Assembly (NCBI RefSeq): GCF_009936175.1
Contig: NZ_AP019773.1
Coordinates: forward strand, 620,001 to 684,000
DNA: 64,000 nt
Direction: 5' to 3'
Source: Bartonella quintana
GTDB lineage: Bacteria > Pseudomonadota > Alphaproteobacteria > Rhizobiales > Rhizobiaceae
Part shown: in pieces, positions 11,121 through 21,156 of the stretch
Numbering within the stretch: the first letter of the stretch is position 1
Layout: each line of letters begins with the position of its first letter
The notes under the pieces: generated by a model
What the model was told of the DNA's origin: nothing
The model's database searches: none
Seen by the model: only the letters and a program-made list of their open reading frames with translations
Translations under genes and position numbers: made by a program

Positions 11121-14100
11121 GTGAGAGTGTCAGAGGATAGAAGTAAAATACGAGATGATAAGAATTCTCTTCCTCGTTTTATTCATTTGAGGGTACACTC
11201 AGCTTATTCCCTCCTTGAGGGGGCTTTGAAAGTTCCACAAATTATTCAACATGCAATTTCTGATGCTATGCCAGCAGTTGCTATTACGGATACGAATAAT
11301 TTATTTGGTGCTTTAGAATTTTCGCAGCATTGTTTTTCTCATGGTATTCAACCTATAATAGGCTGTCAGCTCACAATTGATTTTGGCGATGGAAATGATA
11401 ATCCACGTTTTGTTAAGTGGCGTCATCCTTTTGATTTTTGCTCTATTGTTTTATTGGCTGCGAGCAAGATTGGTTATGCTCATTTAGTTCGTCTTGTTAG
11501 TCGTGCTTATCTTGATAAGTGCGATACTGATCCTCCTCATATCAAAGCCGATTGGTTGTTGTCGCAGAGTGAAGGAATAATCGCTTTGACTGGTGGGAGA
11601 GGAGGACCTATCAATTTTTGTTTGGCAGAAGATAAAAAAGCACGCGCTGTTGAACGCTTAATTTATTTGAAAAAAGTTTTTAATGATCGTCTTTATGTGG
11701 AATTACAAAGACATGGCTCTTTTGATCGGAAAGTAGAAACTGCGCTTATTGAGTTGGCTTATGCACATGAAATTCCTCTTGTTGCAACGAATGAGGCTTT
11801 TTTTCTGAATAGGAAAGGGTATGAGGCTCACGATGCTTTGATGGCGGTTGCTGAAGGACAAATTGTCTCTAATCCAGATCGTAAACGTGTGACACCAGAT
11901 CATTATTTGAAGCCACAAGATGAAATGGTTGCACTGTTTTCTGATCTTCCAGAAGCTTTGGAAAACAGCGTAGAAATTGCACTGCGTTGCCATACTGCTA
12001 CGCCAATTCGAAAACCAATTTTGCCTCGTTTTATAGAACAATCTGTAGATTCAAATTTTGCTTTAGAGGAAGAAGACAGTGAATTGTTAAATCAGGCTAA
12101 AGATGGTTTAAAAAGGCGACTTGAGACAATTGGATTAGCCGAAGGATACACCATTGCAGATTACCAGAAACGACTTGATTATGAAATTTCGGTTATTACG
12201 CGTATGCAATTTTCTGGCTACTTTCTTATCGTTTCGGATTTTATAAAATGGGCGAAAGTCCATGATATTCCTGTTGGTCCAGGCCGTGGTTCTGGTGCTG
12301 GTTCACTTGTTGCTTATGCATTGATGATTACCGATGTTGATCCATTGCGTTTTTCTCTTCTCTTTGAGCGGTTTCTTAATCCAGATCGTATTTCTATGCC
12401 GGATTTTGATATCGACTTTTGTCAGGAACGGCGCGAAGAAGTTATTCATTATGTTCAAAAAAGATATGGACGTGATCAAGTTGCTCAAATTATTACATTC
12501 GGTAAGTTGCAGGCCCGTGCAGTGTTACGTGATGTTGGGCGTGTTTTAGAAGTGCCTTATCGTCAGGTAGATTATCTTACAAAGTTAGTTCCAGCTGCAC
12601 CTGGAAACCAAGTTGAATTGGCTGATGCTATTAAGGATGAACCGAAATTTGAAGAAGAAAAGAAAAAGGATCCTGCCATTGGACGCACATTAGATATAGC
12701 GCTTCAGTTGGAGGGACTTTATCGTCATGCATCGACCCATGCTGCAGGGATTGTTATCGGTGATCGGCCGCTATCAGAGCTTGTCCCATTGTATCGTGAT
12801 CCTCGTTCCAATATGCCTGTTACACAATTTAACATGAAATATGTTGAACAGACTGGCTTGGTAAAGTTTGATTTTCTTGGGCTGAAAACGCTTACTGTTT
12901 TGAAAATGGCGGTAGATTTTGTTGCACGAAAGGGTATCAAAATAGATTTGTCACATATCCCTCTGAATGATGAAGCAACTTACGCTATGATGGCACGGGG
13001 TGAAACGGTTGGTGTGTTTCAAGTCGAAAGTTCTGGGATGCGTAAGGCGCTTATTGGGATGAGGCCAGACCGTATTGAAGATATTATTGCACTTGTTGCG
13101 CTTTATCGTCCTGGTCCGATGGAGAATATTCCAATCTATAACGCACGCAAACATGGGGAAGAGGAAATTGCTTCTATTCATCCTAAAATAGATCATCTCG
13201 TTAAAGAAACACAAGGTGTTATTGTGTATCAAGAACAGGTGATGCAGATCGCTCAGGTGCTTGCTGGGTATTCGCTTGGAGAAGCGGATTTATTGCGTCG
13301 TGCTATGGGTAAAAAGATTCACGAAGAAATGCAAAAACAGCGGACGCGCTTTGTGAATGGAGCTGTTGCTGGTGGTGTTGATAAAGAGCAAGCTAATATT
13401 ATCTTTGACCTTTTAGCAAAATTCGCAGATTACGGTTTTAATAAATCACATGCTGCTGCTTACGCCATTATATCTTATCAAACAGCTTATATGAAGGCAC
13501 ACCATTCAGTTGAGTTTTTAGCTGCTTCGATGTCATATGATATGACAAATACCGAGAAATTAAATGATTTCCGGCGCGAGGCATTAAGGTTGGGTATTGA
13601 AGTAATTGCGCCTTGTGTGCAAACATCACATCGTCTTTTTGAGGTCGGTAAAAATTGTATTTACTATTCTCTTGCTGCTATTAAAGGTGTGGGGGAAGCA
13701 GTCGTTGATCATATCGTAGCTTGCCGTGGAAATAAGGTTTTTAAAGATTTAAAGGATTTTTGTGAGCGCATTGATCCGCGTATTGTTAATAAGCGTGCCA
13801 TGGAAAGTTTGGTTTGTGCTGGCGCTTTTGATTGCTTTAATATTGCGCGTGAGGTTTTATTGGCGAGTGTTGGAACTCTTCATGCGCGTGCACTTCGTAT
13901 TTTTGATAATAATTTTAGTGGACAAGTTGATATGTTTGGAATAGCTGGTGGCTTGAAAGAGCCTTTGATTCTATCGCAAGCATCTCCTTGGTCACCGGCT
14001 GAGAAACTTTATCGAGAATTTCAAGCAATAGGTTTTTACTTTTCTGCTCATCCTCTGGATGAATATCAAGCTATTCTTGCTAAAAAACGTATTCAGACTT

Positions 14101-14615
14101 GGGTTAATTTTGCTAATGCCGTCAAAGGAGGAGCAACTGTTGCTAGGCTTGCTGGAACTGTCGTAGCAAAACAAGTGCGCAAAACAAAATCTGGTAAAAA
14201 AATGGGGATTGTTCATTTTTCTGATACGAGCGGACAGTATGAGACAATTTTATTTTCTGAAATGCTTGCGGCTTATGAAGATATGCTAGAACCAGGAAAA
14301 TCTTTTATCATTACGGTGAGTGCAGAAAATCGCTCTGAGGGGGTTAGTTTGCGACTTGAGACGGCTCAATCTTTGGAAAACGAAGCAGCACAGCATCATA
14401 AAATGATGCGCCTCTTTATAAAAACAGTTGATATGCTTCCACAAATTGAGCAGAATCTAAATCCTAATGGGAATGGAGAGGTAGGGCTCATTTTGATTCA
14501 AGAAGATGGATTACGGGAAGTCGAAATTACACTTCCAAAGCGATATAAGGTAGATTCAAGTGTGGTGAGTGCTATGAAATCGATACATGGTGTTGTTGAT
14601 GTGGAGTTGACTTAA
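11121..14615 (+). CDS. dnaE: DNA polymerase III alpha subunit
   Basis: Replicative polymerase catalytic subunit. 1164 residues, full length. The N-terminal PHP domain begins at HLRVHSAYSLLEGA near residue 22. The polymerase palm shows GPGRGSGAGSLVAYAL and the catalytic aspartates in PDFDIDF near residue 430. Later come the fingers (RPGPMENIP, YQEQVMQIAQVLAGY), a helix-hairpin-helix region, an OB fold near residue 1000 and a C-terminal domain. The start is GTG at 11121 with a GCGGGA-type ribosome site; the family start is variable here. It stands alone, divergent from recG. Confidence 0.97.
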   Translation: MRVSEDRSKIRDDKNSLPRFIHLRVHSAYSLLEGALKVPQIIQHAISDAMPAVAITDTNNLFGALEFSQHCFSHGIQPIIGCQLTIDFGDGNDNPRFVKWRHPFDFCSIVLLAASKIGYAHLVRLVSRAYLDKCDTDPPHIKADWLLSQSEGIIALTGGRGGPINFCLAEDKKARAVERLIYLKKVFNDRLYVELQRHGSFDRKVETALIELAYAHEIPLVATNEAFFLNRKGYEAHDALMAVAEGQIVSNPDRKRVTPDHYLKPQDEMVALFSDLPEALENSVEIALRCHTATPIRKPILPRFIEQSVDSNFALEEEDSELLNQAKDGLKRRLETIGLAEGYTIADYQKRLDYEISVITRMQFSGYFLIVSDFIKWAKVHDIPVGPGRGSGAGSLVAYALMITDVDPLRFSLLFERFLNPDRISMPDFDIDFCQERREEVIHYVQKRYGRDQVAQIITFGKLQARAVLRDVGRVLEVPYRQVDYLTKLVPAAPGNQVELADAIKDEPKFEEEKKKDPAIGRTLDIALQLEGLYRHASTHAAGIVIGDRPLSELVPLYRDPRSNMPVTQFNMKYVEQTGLVKFDFLGLKTLTVLKMAVDFVARKGIKIDLSHIPLNDEATYAMMARGETVGVFQVESSGMRKALIGMRPDRIEDIIALVALYRPGPMENIPIYNARKHGEEEIASIHPKIDHLVKETQGVIVYQEQVMQIAQVLAGYSLGEADLLRRAMGKKIHEEMQKQRTRFVNGAVAGGVDKEQANIIFDLLAKFADYGFNKSHAAAYAIISYQTAYMKAHHSVEFLAASMSYDMTNTEKLNDFRREALRLGIEVIAPCVQTSHRLFEVGKNCIYYSLAAIKGVGEAVVDHIVACRGNKVFKDLKDFCERIDPRIVNKRAMESLVCAGAFDCFNIAREVLLASVGTLHARALRIFDNNFSGQVDMFGIAGGLKEPLILSQASPWSPAEKLYREFQAIGFYFSAHPLDEYQAILAKKRIQTWVNFANAVKGGATVARLAGTVVAKQVRKTKSGKKMGIVHFSDTSGQYETILFSEMLAAYEDMLEPGKSFIITVSAENRSEGVSLRLETAQSLENEAAQHHKMMRLFIKTVDMLPQIEQNLNPNGNGEVGLILIQEDGLREVEITLPKRYKVDSSVVSAMKSIHGVVDVELT

Positions 14616-15080
14616 GTTCAATAATATGAGGTTGCTGCTTGGTTTGAGTGCCAGTGTTGTTTTATCAGTAGCTTAAAATTTAACTTTGAATCAGATTGTA
14701 GATTCTAAAAGATCTTTCTTTTGTTTGCGATCAGTTTAGACCGATTGATTGCGCATTAAATTATCAACTCTCATCATAAAATCAATATTTATGCAATATA
14801 AAACTGTTTGATATCGCAATGTTTTCCTGTTTCGTGCACTCATTATTTATTGAGAAAAAATTGTATGATTGCAGTCCAAAAGGTTGATTGATGGGCGGAG
14901 TGAATACGAGAGCTCTGAAATGTTTAAATGCAAGAACAGTAGCAATACTCGATGTTCGTAAATAGAATGATAGCTCTGGTTAAGTGTCTATTTAAGAAGA
15001 TTGTTTCCATTTCATACATGAAAGCCCAAAGCAATTTGGGATTTTAAATTTTATAAGTTTTTACTATATATCTGTTTATT
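14616..15080. other. Gap between convergent dnaE and the FAD monooxygenase
   Basis: 465 bp with no gene I can support and no obvious T-tailed hairpin. Both flanking genes end here. It is AT rich with many stops in all frames and is probably decayed sequence. Confidence 0.45.
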
Positions 15081-16316
15081 TCATTTTTTTATTAAGTTCA
15101 CAGCATCATACATATAAAGCCAATCAAGACTAGACATGATGCTTTCTGGTGTGCGAATTTTCATGATCAAATTACGTGCAATTGCTATGGGACCAGTTGC
15201 ATGGTAGGCCATTCTGTTAAAATCCCCATGTTTTTTTACCGCTGTAATTCGAGGACTGCGTATTTTTTGGTAAAGTGAAAGAGCTTTCATTAATGAACAA
15301 TCTTTAAGGGAGAGGACTTCTGCTAATGTAGCGGCGTCTTCTATTGCCATAGCTGCACCTTGTGCTGCAAAGGGTAAGGCTGCATGTGCACAATCACCAA
15401 CAAACACTTGTCGTTCTAACCCTAAAAAACGGTTATATTTCATTTGAAATAGCGGCCAATAGCTCCATTCATCAATATGGTCAAAAATTTGCAAAATTTG
15501 CTGATTCCAATCTTTAAAAAGAAATTTAAGCTCCTCTTTTTTTCCTTTATGCGCCCATCCTTTTTTTGAATTTTCTCCATGCGTAATGGCTACAAAATTA
15601 AAAACTTTTGCTGATGGTTGAATAGGATAGACAACAAGATGATTTTTGGGGCCCATCCAGGCGATAATTGTCTTCATATTTTGTAATAAAGAACAAAAGC
15701 TTTTGGGAAGATTTTCAAATTCTATTGTTGCACGCCAGGCAATGAAACCACTAAAATTTGCTCTTTCGTGAAGAGGAGCCAATTGCCGTAATGTCGACCA
15801 AACTCCATCGCATCCAATGAGGAGAGGCGTTGAGTAAAATTGGTGGTATTCTGTTTTAGTTGGTGCATCTGTTTTTATTGTTTTTATGTTAATGCTGCTG
15901 GTTGCCGTTTGGGTAGACGATACAACAGTTTCACCTGTTTTGTATTTGATAAGGGGATTTTTAATAACAGCGTTGTATAAAACTTTTTGTAAGTTGGCTC
16001 GATGAATCGTAATATAAGGAGCCTTCCAACGTTTTTCTGATAAATTAATAAGATCAGTGTGCAGATGTGTTTTTAAAGATATTCCATCTTTTAACTGAAG
16101 AAATTGTGGAGTTATAGCCATTTCTATGAGTTTGCTAAGAATCCCCCAATGAGAAAAAATGCATGTCGCGTTTGGAGTGAGTTGAATACCAGCACCTACA
16201 CTATCAAGCTGTTTACACTTTTCGATAATAGTGCTTGCAATTCCTTTATGAGCGAGTGCCAAAGCAGAGCTTAAGCCAGCAATACCCCCTCCAACAATGA
16301 TTGGCGATAGGTCCAT
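15081..16316 (-). CDS. FAD-dependent aromatic-ring monooxygenase, salicylate hydroxylase-like
   Basis: Class A flavoprotein monooxygenase of the UbiH/salicylate hydroxylase superfamily. 411 residues. An N-terminal Rossmann dinucleotide motif GGGIAGLSSALALAHKG (residues 8-24) is seen, then GCDGVWSTLR in the middle, and GDCAHAALPFAAQGAAMAIEDA near residue 295 binding FAD. It is often annotated as salicylate hydroxylase, but no other aromatic-degradation gene lies nearby. A role in ubiquinone-ring hydroxylation or removal of a small aromatic is equally possible. It is followed upstream on the same strand by the zf-CHCC gene with a 33 bp gap. Confidence 0.8.
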   Translation of the reverse strand: MDLSPIIVGGGIAGLSSALALAHKGIASTIIEKCKQLDSVGAGIQLTPNATCIFSHWGILSKLIEMAITPQFLQLKDGISLKTHLHTDLINLSEKRWKAPYITIHRANLQKVLYNAVIKNPLIKYKTGETVVSSTQTATSSINIKTIKTDAPTKTEYHQFYSTPLLIGCDGVWSTLRQLAPLHERANFSGFIAWRATIEFENLPKSFCSLLQNMKTIIAWMGPKNHLVVYPIQPSAKVFNFVAITHGENSKKGWAHKGKKEELKFLFKDWNQQILQIFDHIDEWSYWPLFQMKYNRFLGLERQVFVGDCAHAALPFAAQGAAMAIEDAATLAEVLSLKDCSLMKALSLYQKIRSPRITAVKKHGDFNRMAYHATGPIAIARNLIMKIRTPESIMSSLDWLYMYDAVNLIKK

Positions 16317-16349
16317 GAGTTACTTCATCTTGAAAAAGCAGAAAATGCA

Positions 16350-16589
16350 TTATTGGGGTTGATAGAGACATCCCATAGGGTTTGTTTGATCGTGCGGTAG
16401 CGAGGGATCATAGCGATAAAGCGTTGAACAATAAGGGCAAATTTTCTCATCGGCCGATCCCATATCGATAAAGATGTGTGGATGGTCGAATGGTTGTGTG
16501 GCACCTACACACATAAATTCTTTGACACCAATTTCAATTATTTTATATCCCAGGTCATTTTGAAAATGGGGAATGTTATGATCAGCCAT
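16350..16589 (-). CDS. zf-CHCC protein, NDUFS6-type small subunit of respiratory complex I
   Basis: Small zinc-binding protein. The frame opens at a TTG (16598), but the ATG at 16589 with GGAG upstream is preferred, giving 79 residues. The zinc ligands are visible as C(VGATQPFDHP)H and CPYC, the Cys-His-Cys-Cys arrangement of PF10276. In alphaproteobacteria this family is homologous to mitochondrial NDUFS6, an accessory subunit of NADH:ubiquinone oxidoreductase. It lies upstream of the FAD monooxygenase on the same strand, suggesting co-expression of two redox genes. The complex I role is family knowledge, not shown by the window. Confidence 0.82.
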   Translation of the reverse strand: MADHNIPHFQNDLGYKIIEIGVKEFMCVGATQPFDHPHIFIDMGSADEKICPYCSTLYRYDPSLPHDQTNPMGCLYQPQ

Positions 16590-16874
16590 AGTGTACAAAC
16601 TCCAGATAAATTGCCTGATACGGCATGATTTGGATCCTGTCTTTTATATGCATGAGTTTGTAATAAAGCTTATAATAATGCAAGGTACTTTTTAAAATAA
16701 TCTGCGTATGGAAAAGGGAATGGTTCCCAAATGTTTTGAAATGTGAAATGTAATATCATGAAGAAAACTAGGCAATTGATATGTTGTGATTACGGTAATA
16801 TATCGTAAAATGTTTTATGAGAGATTTAATCATAAGGATTTGGGAAAGTATAAAAGGAAGATTAGCTAAAATAT

Positions 16875-19052
16875 ATGAAAAAAACGGTTGCAGATCAGAT
16901 TTCTATGTCGGACATAACAATGGAAAGTCCGACGCGGTTTATTAACCGAGAATTTTCATGGCTTCAATTTAATAATCGTGTATTGATGGAGGCTGCTAAT
17001 CCGAAAAATCCTTTATTAGAACGGCTACAATTTCTTTCGATTTCAGCGACAAATCTTGATGAGTTTTTTATGGTGCGTGTTGCTGGCCTTGCTGCTCAAA
17101 TTCGTGCTGGAGTTACAGCATGCAGTGCAGATGGGTGCACACCGCAGGAGCAACTTGATTTTGTGTTAGCTGAGACTTCACGTTTGCAGGCTCATCAGTT
17201 GCGAGAATTGCGGGTTTTATGTCATGAATTAAAACAAAATGATATTGAAATTATTTGTCCTGCTAAGCTTGCAGAAATTGAAAAATCATGGCTTGAAAAA
17301 TATTTTTTTGATACGATTTTTCCTGTTTTAACGCCTTTGCCTGTTGATCTTGATCGTTCTTTTCCATTTATTCCTAATTTAACGCTTTCTATTGCTCTTC
17401 AATTATCCCGGTGTGCTAATCAACACTCTATTATAGTGTTGTTACCACTCCCAACTGTTCTGAAACGTTTTATTCTCCTTCCTCAGGAAGACAATCGTTT
17501 TCGTTTTATTGCGGCTGAAGATGTTATGTGCCTTTTTATAAGTCATATATTTCCTGATTACGAAGTTGATGGAATTGGTACATTTAGAGTGATTCGCGAT
17601 AGTGATATTGAAGTAGAAGAAGAGGCTGAAGATCTTGTTCATTTTTTTGAAGCTGCGCTTAAAAGGCGTCGTCGCGGGCAGGTTATTCAAATTGAATTTG
17701 ACGCAAAAATGCCAGAAAATTTACGCCAATTTATAACCAATGGTCTTGCTGTTCCTGATGATTGTATAAGTGTTCTTGATGGATTTTTAGCACTTAATAT
17801 GGTCTCAGAGATTGTTTCGATTTCACGCAGTGATTTAAAATTTATTCCTTATATTCCTCGTTTTCCTGAATATATTCGTGAGCATAATGGTGATTGCTTT
17901 GCGGCTATTCGTAAGAGTGATATCGTGATTCATCATCCTTATGAATCATTTGATGTTGTTGTACAGTTTTTACGTCAGGCTGCTAGTGATCCTGATGTTA
18001 TTGAAATCAAACAAACCCTTTATCGCACATCGAATGATAGCCCAATTGTTAGCGCTTTAATTGATGCTGCCAAACAGGGTAAGTCGGTGACGGCTTTGGT
18101 AGAACTTAAAGCGCGTTTTGATGAAGAAGCGAATATTCGTTGGGCACGTGATCTTGAGCGTGCGGGCGTTCAAGTTTTTTTTGGTTTTATTACCTTAAAA
18201 ACACATGCTAAAATGTCGCTTGTTGTGCGGCGTGAAGGAAACCGCCATTGCTTTTACGTTCATCTTGGAACTGGAAATTACCATCCCATTAATGCTAAAG
18301 TTTATACTGATCTCTCTTTTTTTACCACTGATGATGATATTGGTCATGATGTTGCATTACTATTCAATTATATCGCTCAATATGTGCGTCCAAATAAAGC
18401 AATGAAGATTGCTTTTTCGCCTTTAACATTGCGCAGCCGTATTCTTAAGCATATCGAAGAAGAAATTACCAATGCGCAAAAGGGGCGATTTGCTGCTATT
18501 TGGATAAAAGTTAATGCATTGGTTGATCCTGAAATTATTGATGCTTTATACCGTGCCAGTCAAGCGGGTGTACAGATCGATTTGGTCGTGCGTGGCATAT
18601 GTTGTTTGCGTTCTGGTATTCCGGGAATTTCAGATAATATTCGTGTGAAATCAATTGTAGGGCGTTTTCTTGAGCATAGCCGCATTTTTTGTTTTGGTAA
18701 TGGTGGAGATTTACCAGGTGAGAATGCGCTTGTTTATTTAGGATCTGCTGATATGATGCCTCGTAATCTGGATTATCGTATTGAAATATTGGTTCCAGTT
18801 TTTAACAAAATGGTTCGTAAGCAGATTCTTTTACAAATTATGTTGGCTAATATCATTGATAATCAACAAAGCTTTGATATACTAAGTGACGGAACGTCAA
18901 AACGTATAATACCGCAAAGAGGTGAAAGCCCATTTAATGCACAGGAATATTTTATGACCAACGCAGGTCTTTCGGGGTGGGAAAAATCTTTTGAGTCTTC
19001 TGCTTCGCGTTTGGTTGCGTTGCATCGGCAGCAAGCTGAAGTAAAAGACTGA
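16875..19052 (+). CDS. ppk: Polyphosphate kinase 1
   Basis: Reversibly polymerises the gamma-phosphate of ATP into inorganic polyphosphate, at the membrane or in the cytosol. 725 residues, full length. Conserved blocks: [17 protein letters not shown] near residue 21, [13 protein letters not shown] near residue 445 (a phospholipase D-like histidine), and [13 protein letters not shown] near residue 600 (the second catalytic histidine). ppx follows with a 6 bp gap, so the synthetic and degrading enzymes are coupled, a common Rhizobiales arrangement. An alternative start at Met11 is possible; the first ATG is kept. Confidence 0.96.
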   Translation: MKKTVADQISMSDITMESPTRFINREFSWLQFNNRVLMEAANPKNPLLERLQFLSISATNLDEFFMVRVAGLAAQIRAGVTACSADGCTPQEQLDFVLAETSRLQAHQLRELRVLCHELKQNDIEIICPAKLAEIEKSWLEKYFFDTIFPVLTPLPVDLDRSFPFIPNLTLSIALQLSRCANQHSIIVLLPLPTVLKRFILLPQEDNRFRFIAAEDVMCLFISHIFPDYEVDGIGTFRVIRDSDIEVEEEAEDLVHFFEAALKRRRRGQVIQIEFDAKMPENLRQFITNGLAVPDDCISVLDGFLALNMVSEIVSISRSDLKFIPYIPRFPEYIREHNGDCFAAIRKSDIVIHHPYESFDVVVQFLRQAASDPDVIEIKQTLYRTSNDSPIVSALIDAAKQGKSVTALVELKARFDEEANIRWARDLERAGVQVFFGFITLKTHAKMSLVVRREGNRHCFYVHLGTGNYHPINAKVYTDLSFFTTDDDIGHDVALLFNYIAQYVRPNKAMKIAFSPLTLRSRILKHIEEEITNAQKGRFAAIWIKVNALVDPEIIDALYRASQAGVQIDLVVRGICCLRSGIPGISDNIRVKSIVGRFLEHSRIFCFGNGGDLPGENALVYLGSADMMPRNLDYRIEILVPVFNKMVRKQILLQIMLANIIDNQQSFDILSDGTSKRIIPQRGESPFNAQEYFMTNAGLSGWEKSFESSASRLVALHRQQAEVKD

Positions 19053-19058
19053 AATCCA

Positions 19059-20570
19059 ATGGCGTATATAAATGCTCAGGGGCGGCTGAAAGGGTGTAAA
19101 CCTATCGCTGTTATCGATATTGGCTCAAATTCTGTTCGGCTTGTTATTTATGAAGGTCTCGTTCGTTTACCAACAGTTTTATTTAATGAAAAAGTTCTTT
19201 GTGGTCTTGGTCAAGGTGTTGAAAAAACTGGATTTTTAGAAGAAAAATCGATTAAAATAGCACTGCGGACACTGAAAAGATTCCGTGTGCTTTGTCAACA
19301 GATTGGGGCAGATGAGGTCTATATTCTAGCAACAGCAGCAGCACGAGAAGCGAAAAATGGGTTAGCGTTTATTCGAGATGCTGAAAATATTTTACAACAA
19401 AAAATACATCTTCTTTCAGGAACTGAAGAGGCTATTTATTCAGCATATGGGGTTATTTCTACTTTTTATCGACCAAAGGGTATTTCTGGTGATCTTGGAG
19501 GCGGAAGTCTCGAACTTATTGATATTGATAATGCTGATGTAGGTAAAGGAATAACTTTGCCGTTAGGAGGTTTATGGCTACGGTCTATGTCAAATAATGA
19601 TATCGCTATGGCCGCAAAAATTGCCCATGAGCAATTTTATAAATCTGCTGTCGTTTATAAAGGCATGGCACGTTATTTTTACGCAGTAGGGGGGACTTGG
19701 CGTAATTTGGCAAAACTTCATATGGCAGCCAAACACTATCAGCTACCTGTTGTGCATGGTTATGAAGTTGATGCAATTGAGATGGAGAATTTCTTGCATC
19801 TTGTAGCAAGTGGCAATATTGATAATATGAAAGGGATTTTAGCTGTTTCACAGAATCGTCGTCAGCTTTTATCGTATGGGGCGATTGTTCTTATTGAACT
19901 TATTCAGTGTATAGGGTTTGAAAAGATAATCTTTTCTGGAGCTGGAGTCCGTGAAGGCTTTCTTTATTCACGGCTACCTCAAGAGATTCGTAGTTCAGAT
20001 CCTTTAATTGCAGCATGCACAGAAATGGCTATTCTACGAGCGCGTTCACCAAAGCAGGCAGAAGAACTCATTGGTTTTACTACCAATGCCTTTGAAGTTT
20101 TTGGAATTTCAGAAACTGAAAATGAATGCCGTTACCGTAAAGCTGCTTGTCTTCTTGCGGACATTGGTTGGCGTATCCATCCAGATTATCGAGGCAATGA
20201 GGCGGCTCATCAGATAGCTTTAGGATCTTATTCTGGTATTTCTCATGAGGGACGTATTTATGTTGCGCTCGCTGTTTTTTTTCGCAATACGAGTTCGCTG
20301 ATTGATGAAGAATCTCTTGCTATTTTTCGACTGGCAACCAAAAATATAATTGAGAAAGCACGCATTCTCGGTGAAATTATGCGTATTGCTCATCTTTTTA
20401 GTGCTTCTACCGCAGGGATTTTACCCCATTTATCATGGCATAAAAAAACAGATCATGTTGTGTTACATATCCCGAGACGTCACGCTGATTTATTAGGAGA
20501 ACGTCCCCTTGGACGGTTGAAGAAATTGTCAAAAATAATAAAGCTGCGTCTTGCTTTTGAGATTTTCTGA
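19059..20570 (+). CDS. ppx: Exopolyphosphatase / pppGpp phosphohydrolase
   Basis: Ppx/GppA-family enzyme releasing phosphate from polyphosphate ends, possibly also acting on pppGpp. 503 residues. The ASKHA-fold phosphate loop is clear: VIDIGSNSVRLVIYEG near residue 19 and GDLGGGSLELIDID near residue 145. A helical C-terminal extension of about 200 residues follows, as in rhizobial Ppx. Translationally it is close behind ppk. The gene ends at 20570, shortly before a decayed copy of part of rnd. Confidence 0.95.
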   Translation: MAYINAQGRLKGCKPIAVIDIGSNSVRLVIYEGLVRLPTVLFNEKVLCGLGQGVEKTGFLEEKSIKIALRTLKRFRVLCQQIGADEVYILATAAAREAKNGLAFIRDAENILQQKIHLLSGTEEAIYSAYGVISTFYRPKGISGDLGGGSLELIDIDNADVGKGITLPLGGLWLRSMSNNDIAMAAKIAHEQFYKSAVVYKGMARYFYAVGGTWRNLAKLHMAAKHYQLPVVHGYEVDAIEMENFLHLVASGNIDNMKGILAVSQNRRQLLSYGAIVLIELIQCIGFEKIIFSGAGVREGFLYSRLPQEIRSSDPLIAACTEMAILRARSPKQAEELIGFTTNAFEVFGISETENECRYRKAACLLADIGWRIHPDYRGNEAAHQIALGSYSGISHEGRIYVALAVFFRNTSSLIDEESLAIFRLATKNIIEKARILGEIMRIAHLFSASTAGILPHLSWHKKTDHVVLHIPRRHADLLGERPLGRLKKLSKIIKLRLAFEIF

Positions 20571-20620
20571 TTCTTTTCTACTATCGGAGTTCATTCATAT
20601 ATTGTAATGTGTCTCTGTTG

Positions 20621-20740
20621 TTGTGTATATTTATCTTTTGATTGTTTTATTGCGATTTCCAGATAGCATTCATCTTTTATGATATAGCTATACAGAACAT
20701 TACATCTTTGTGCTTTGCATTTACACCAAGCTACTATTTT
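20621..20740 (-). pseudogene. Decayed partial copy of the RNase D gene
   Basis: This stretch aligns without gaps to the inside of rnd at 21541-21660, at a constant offset of 920 bp and in the same orientation. By hand count about 92 of 120 bases agree, and about 70 of the last 90. One further base of gap lets the match run about ten bases longer. No open frame of useful length remains. It is best read as the relic of an old tandem duplication of rnd, or of a related paralogue, trapped between ppx and rnd. Confidence 0.75.
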
Positions 20741-21156
20741 TGTAATAGGGCAATATTATTATAGAGACTTTTTCTCTAGTTCTCTCTTCTATACTAAGAG
20801 GGGCTGGCATTTGATTAGATTTGACGAAGCTTTAGGCGTTATTTTCGAACAGGCATTGGCTGAATATTAAATTGTGACTGGCCTTCTTTATTGTATTTGT
20901 GTCAGTTGTGGAACGCAGTCCCAATTGATTTAGAAAAATGAAGAGCATAACCATTTTTCTGCAATAAGAGTGCTCAAAATTTTTCTAAAACTCTTCTTCA
21001 TTTTAAAATAATCAATTTATTTTGCAGATGAGATTGCAAAATTCTGCTCTTTTGAATTTTGAAATTTTATACGAAAATAAAGATAGGCGACGCTCTTTAT
21101 AATGTTTTTTCGCATCAATCATCAATTTTAGAATATAATGGAATGTCCTTTATAAA
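20741..21156. other. Non-coding remainder of the ppx-rnd gap
   Basis: 416 bp after the rnd-like fragment. No gene is recognised and I could not extend the similarity to rnd here beyond the first few bases. It is probably further decayed duplicate sequence or spacer. Confidence 0.4.
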
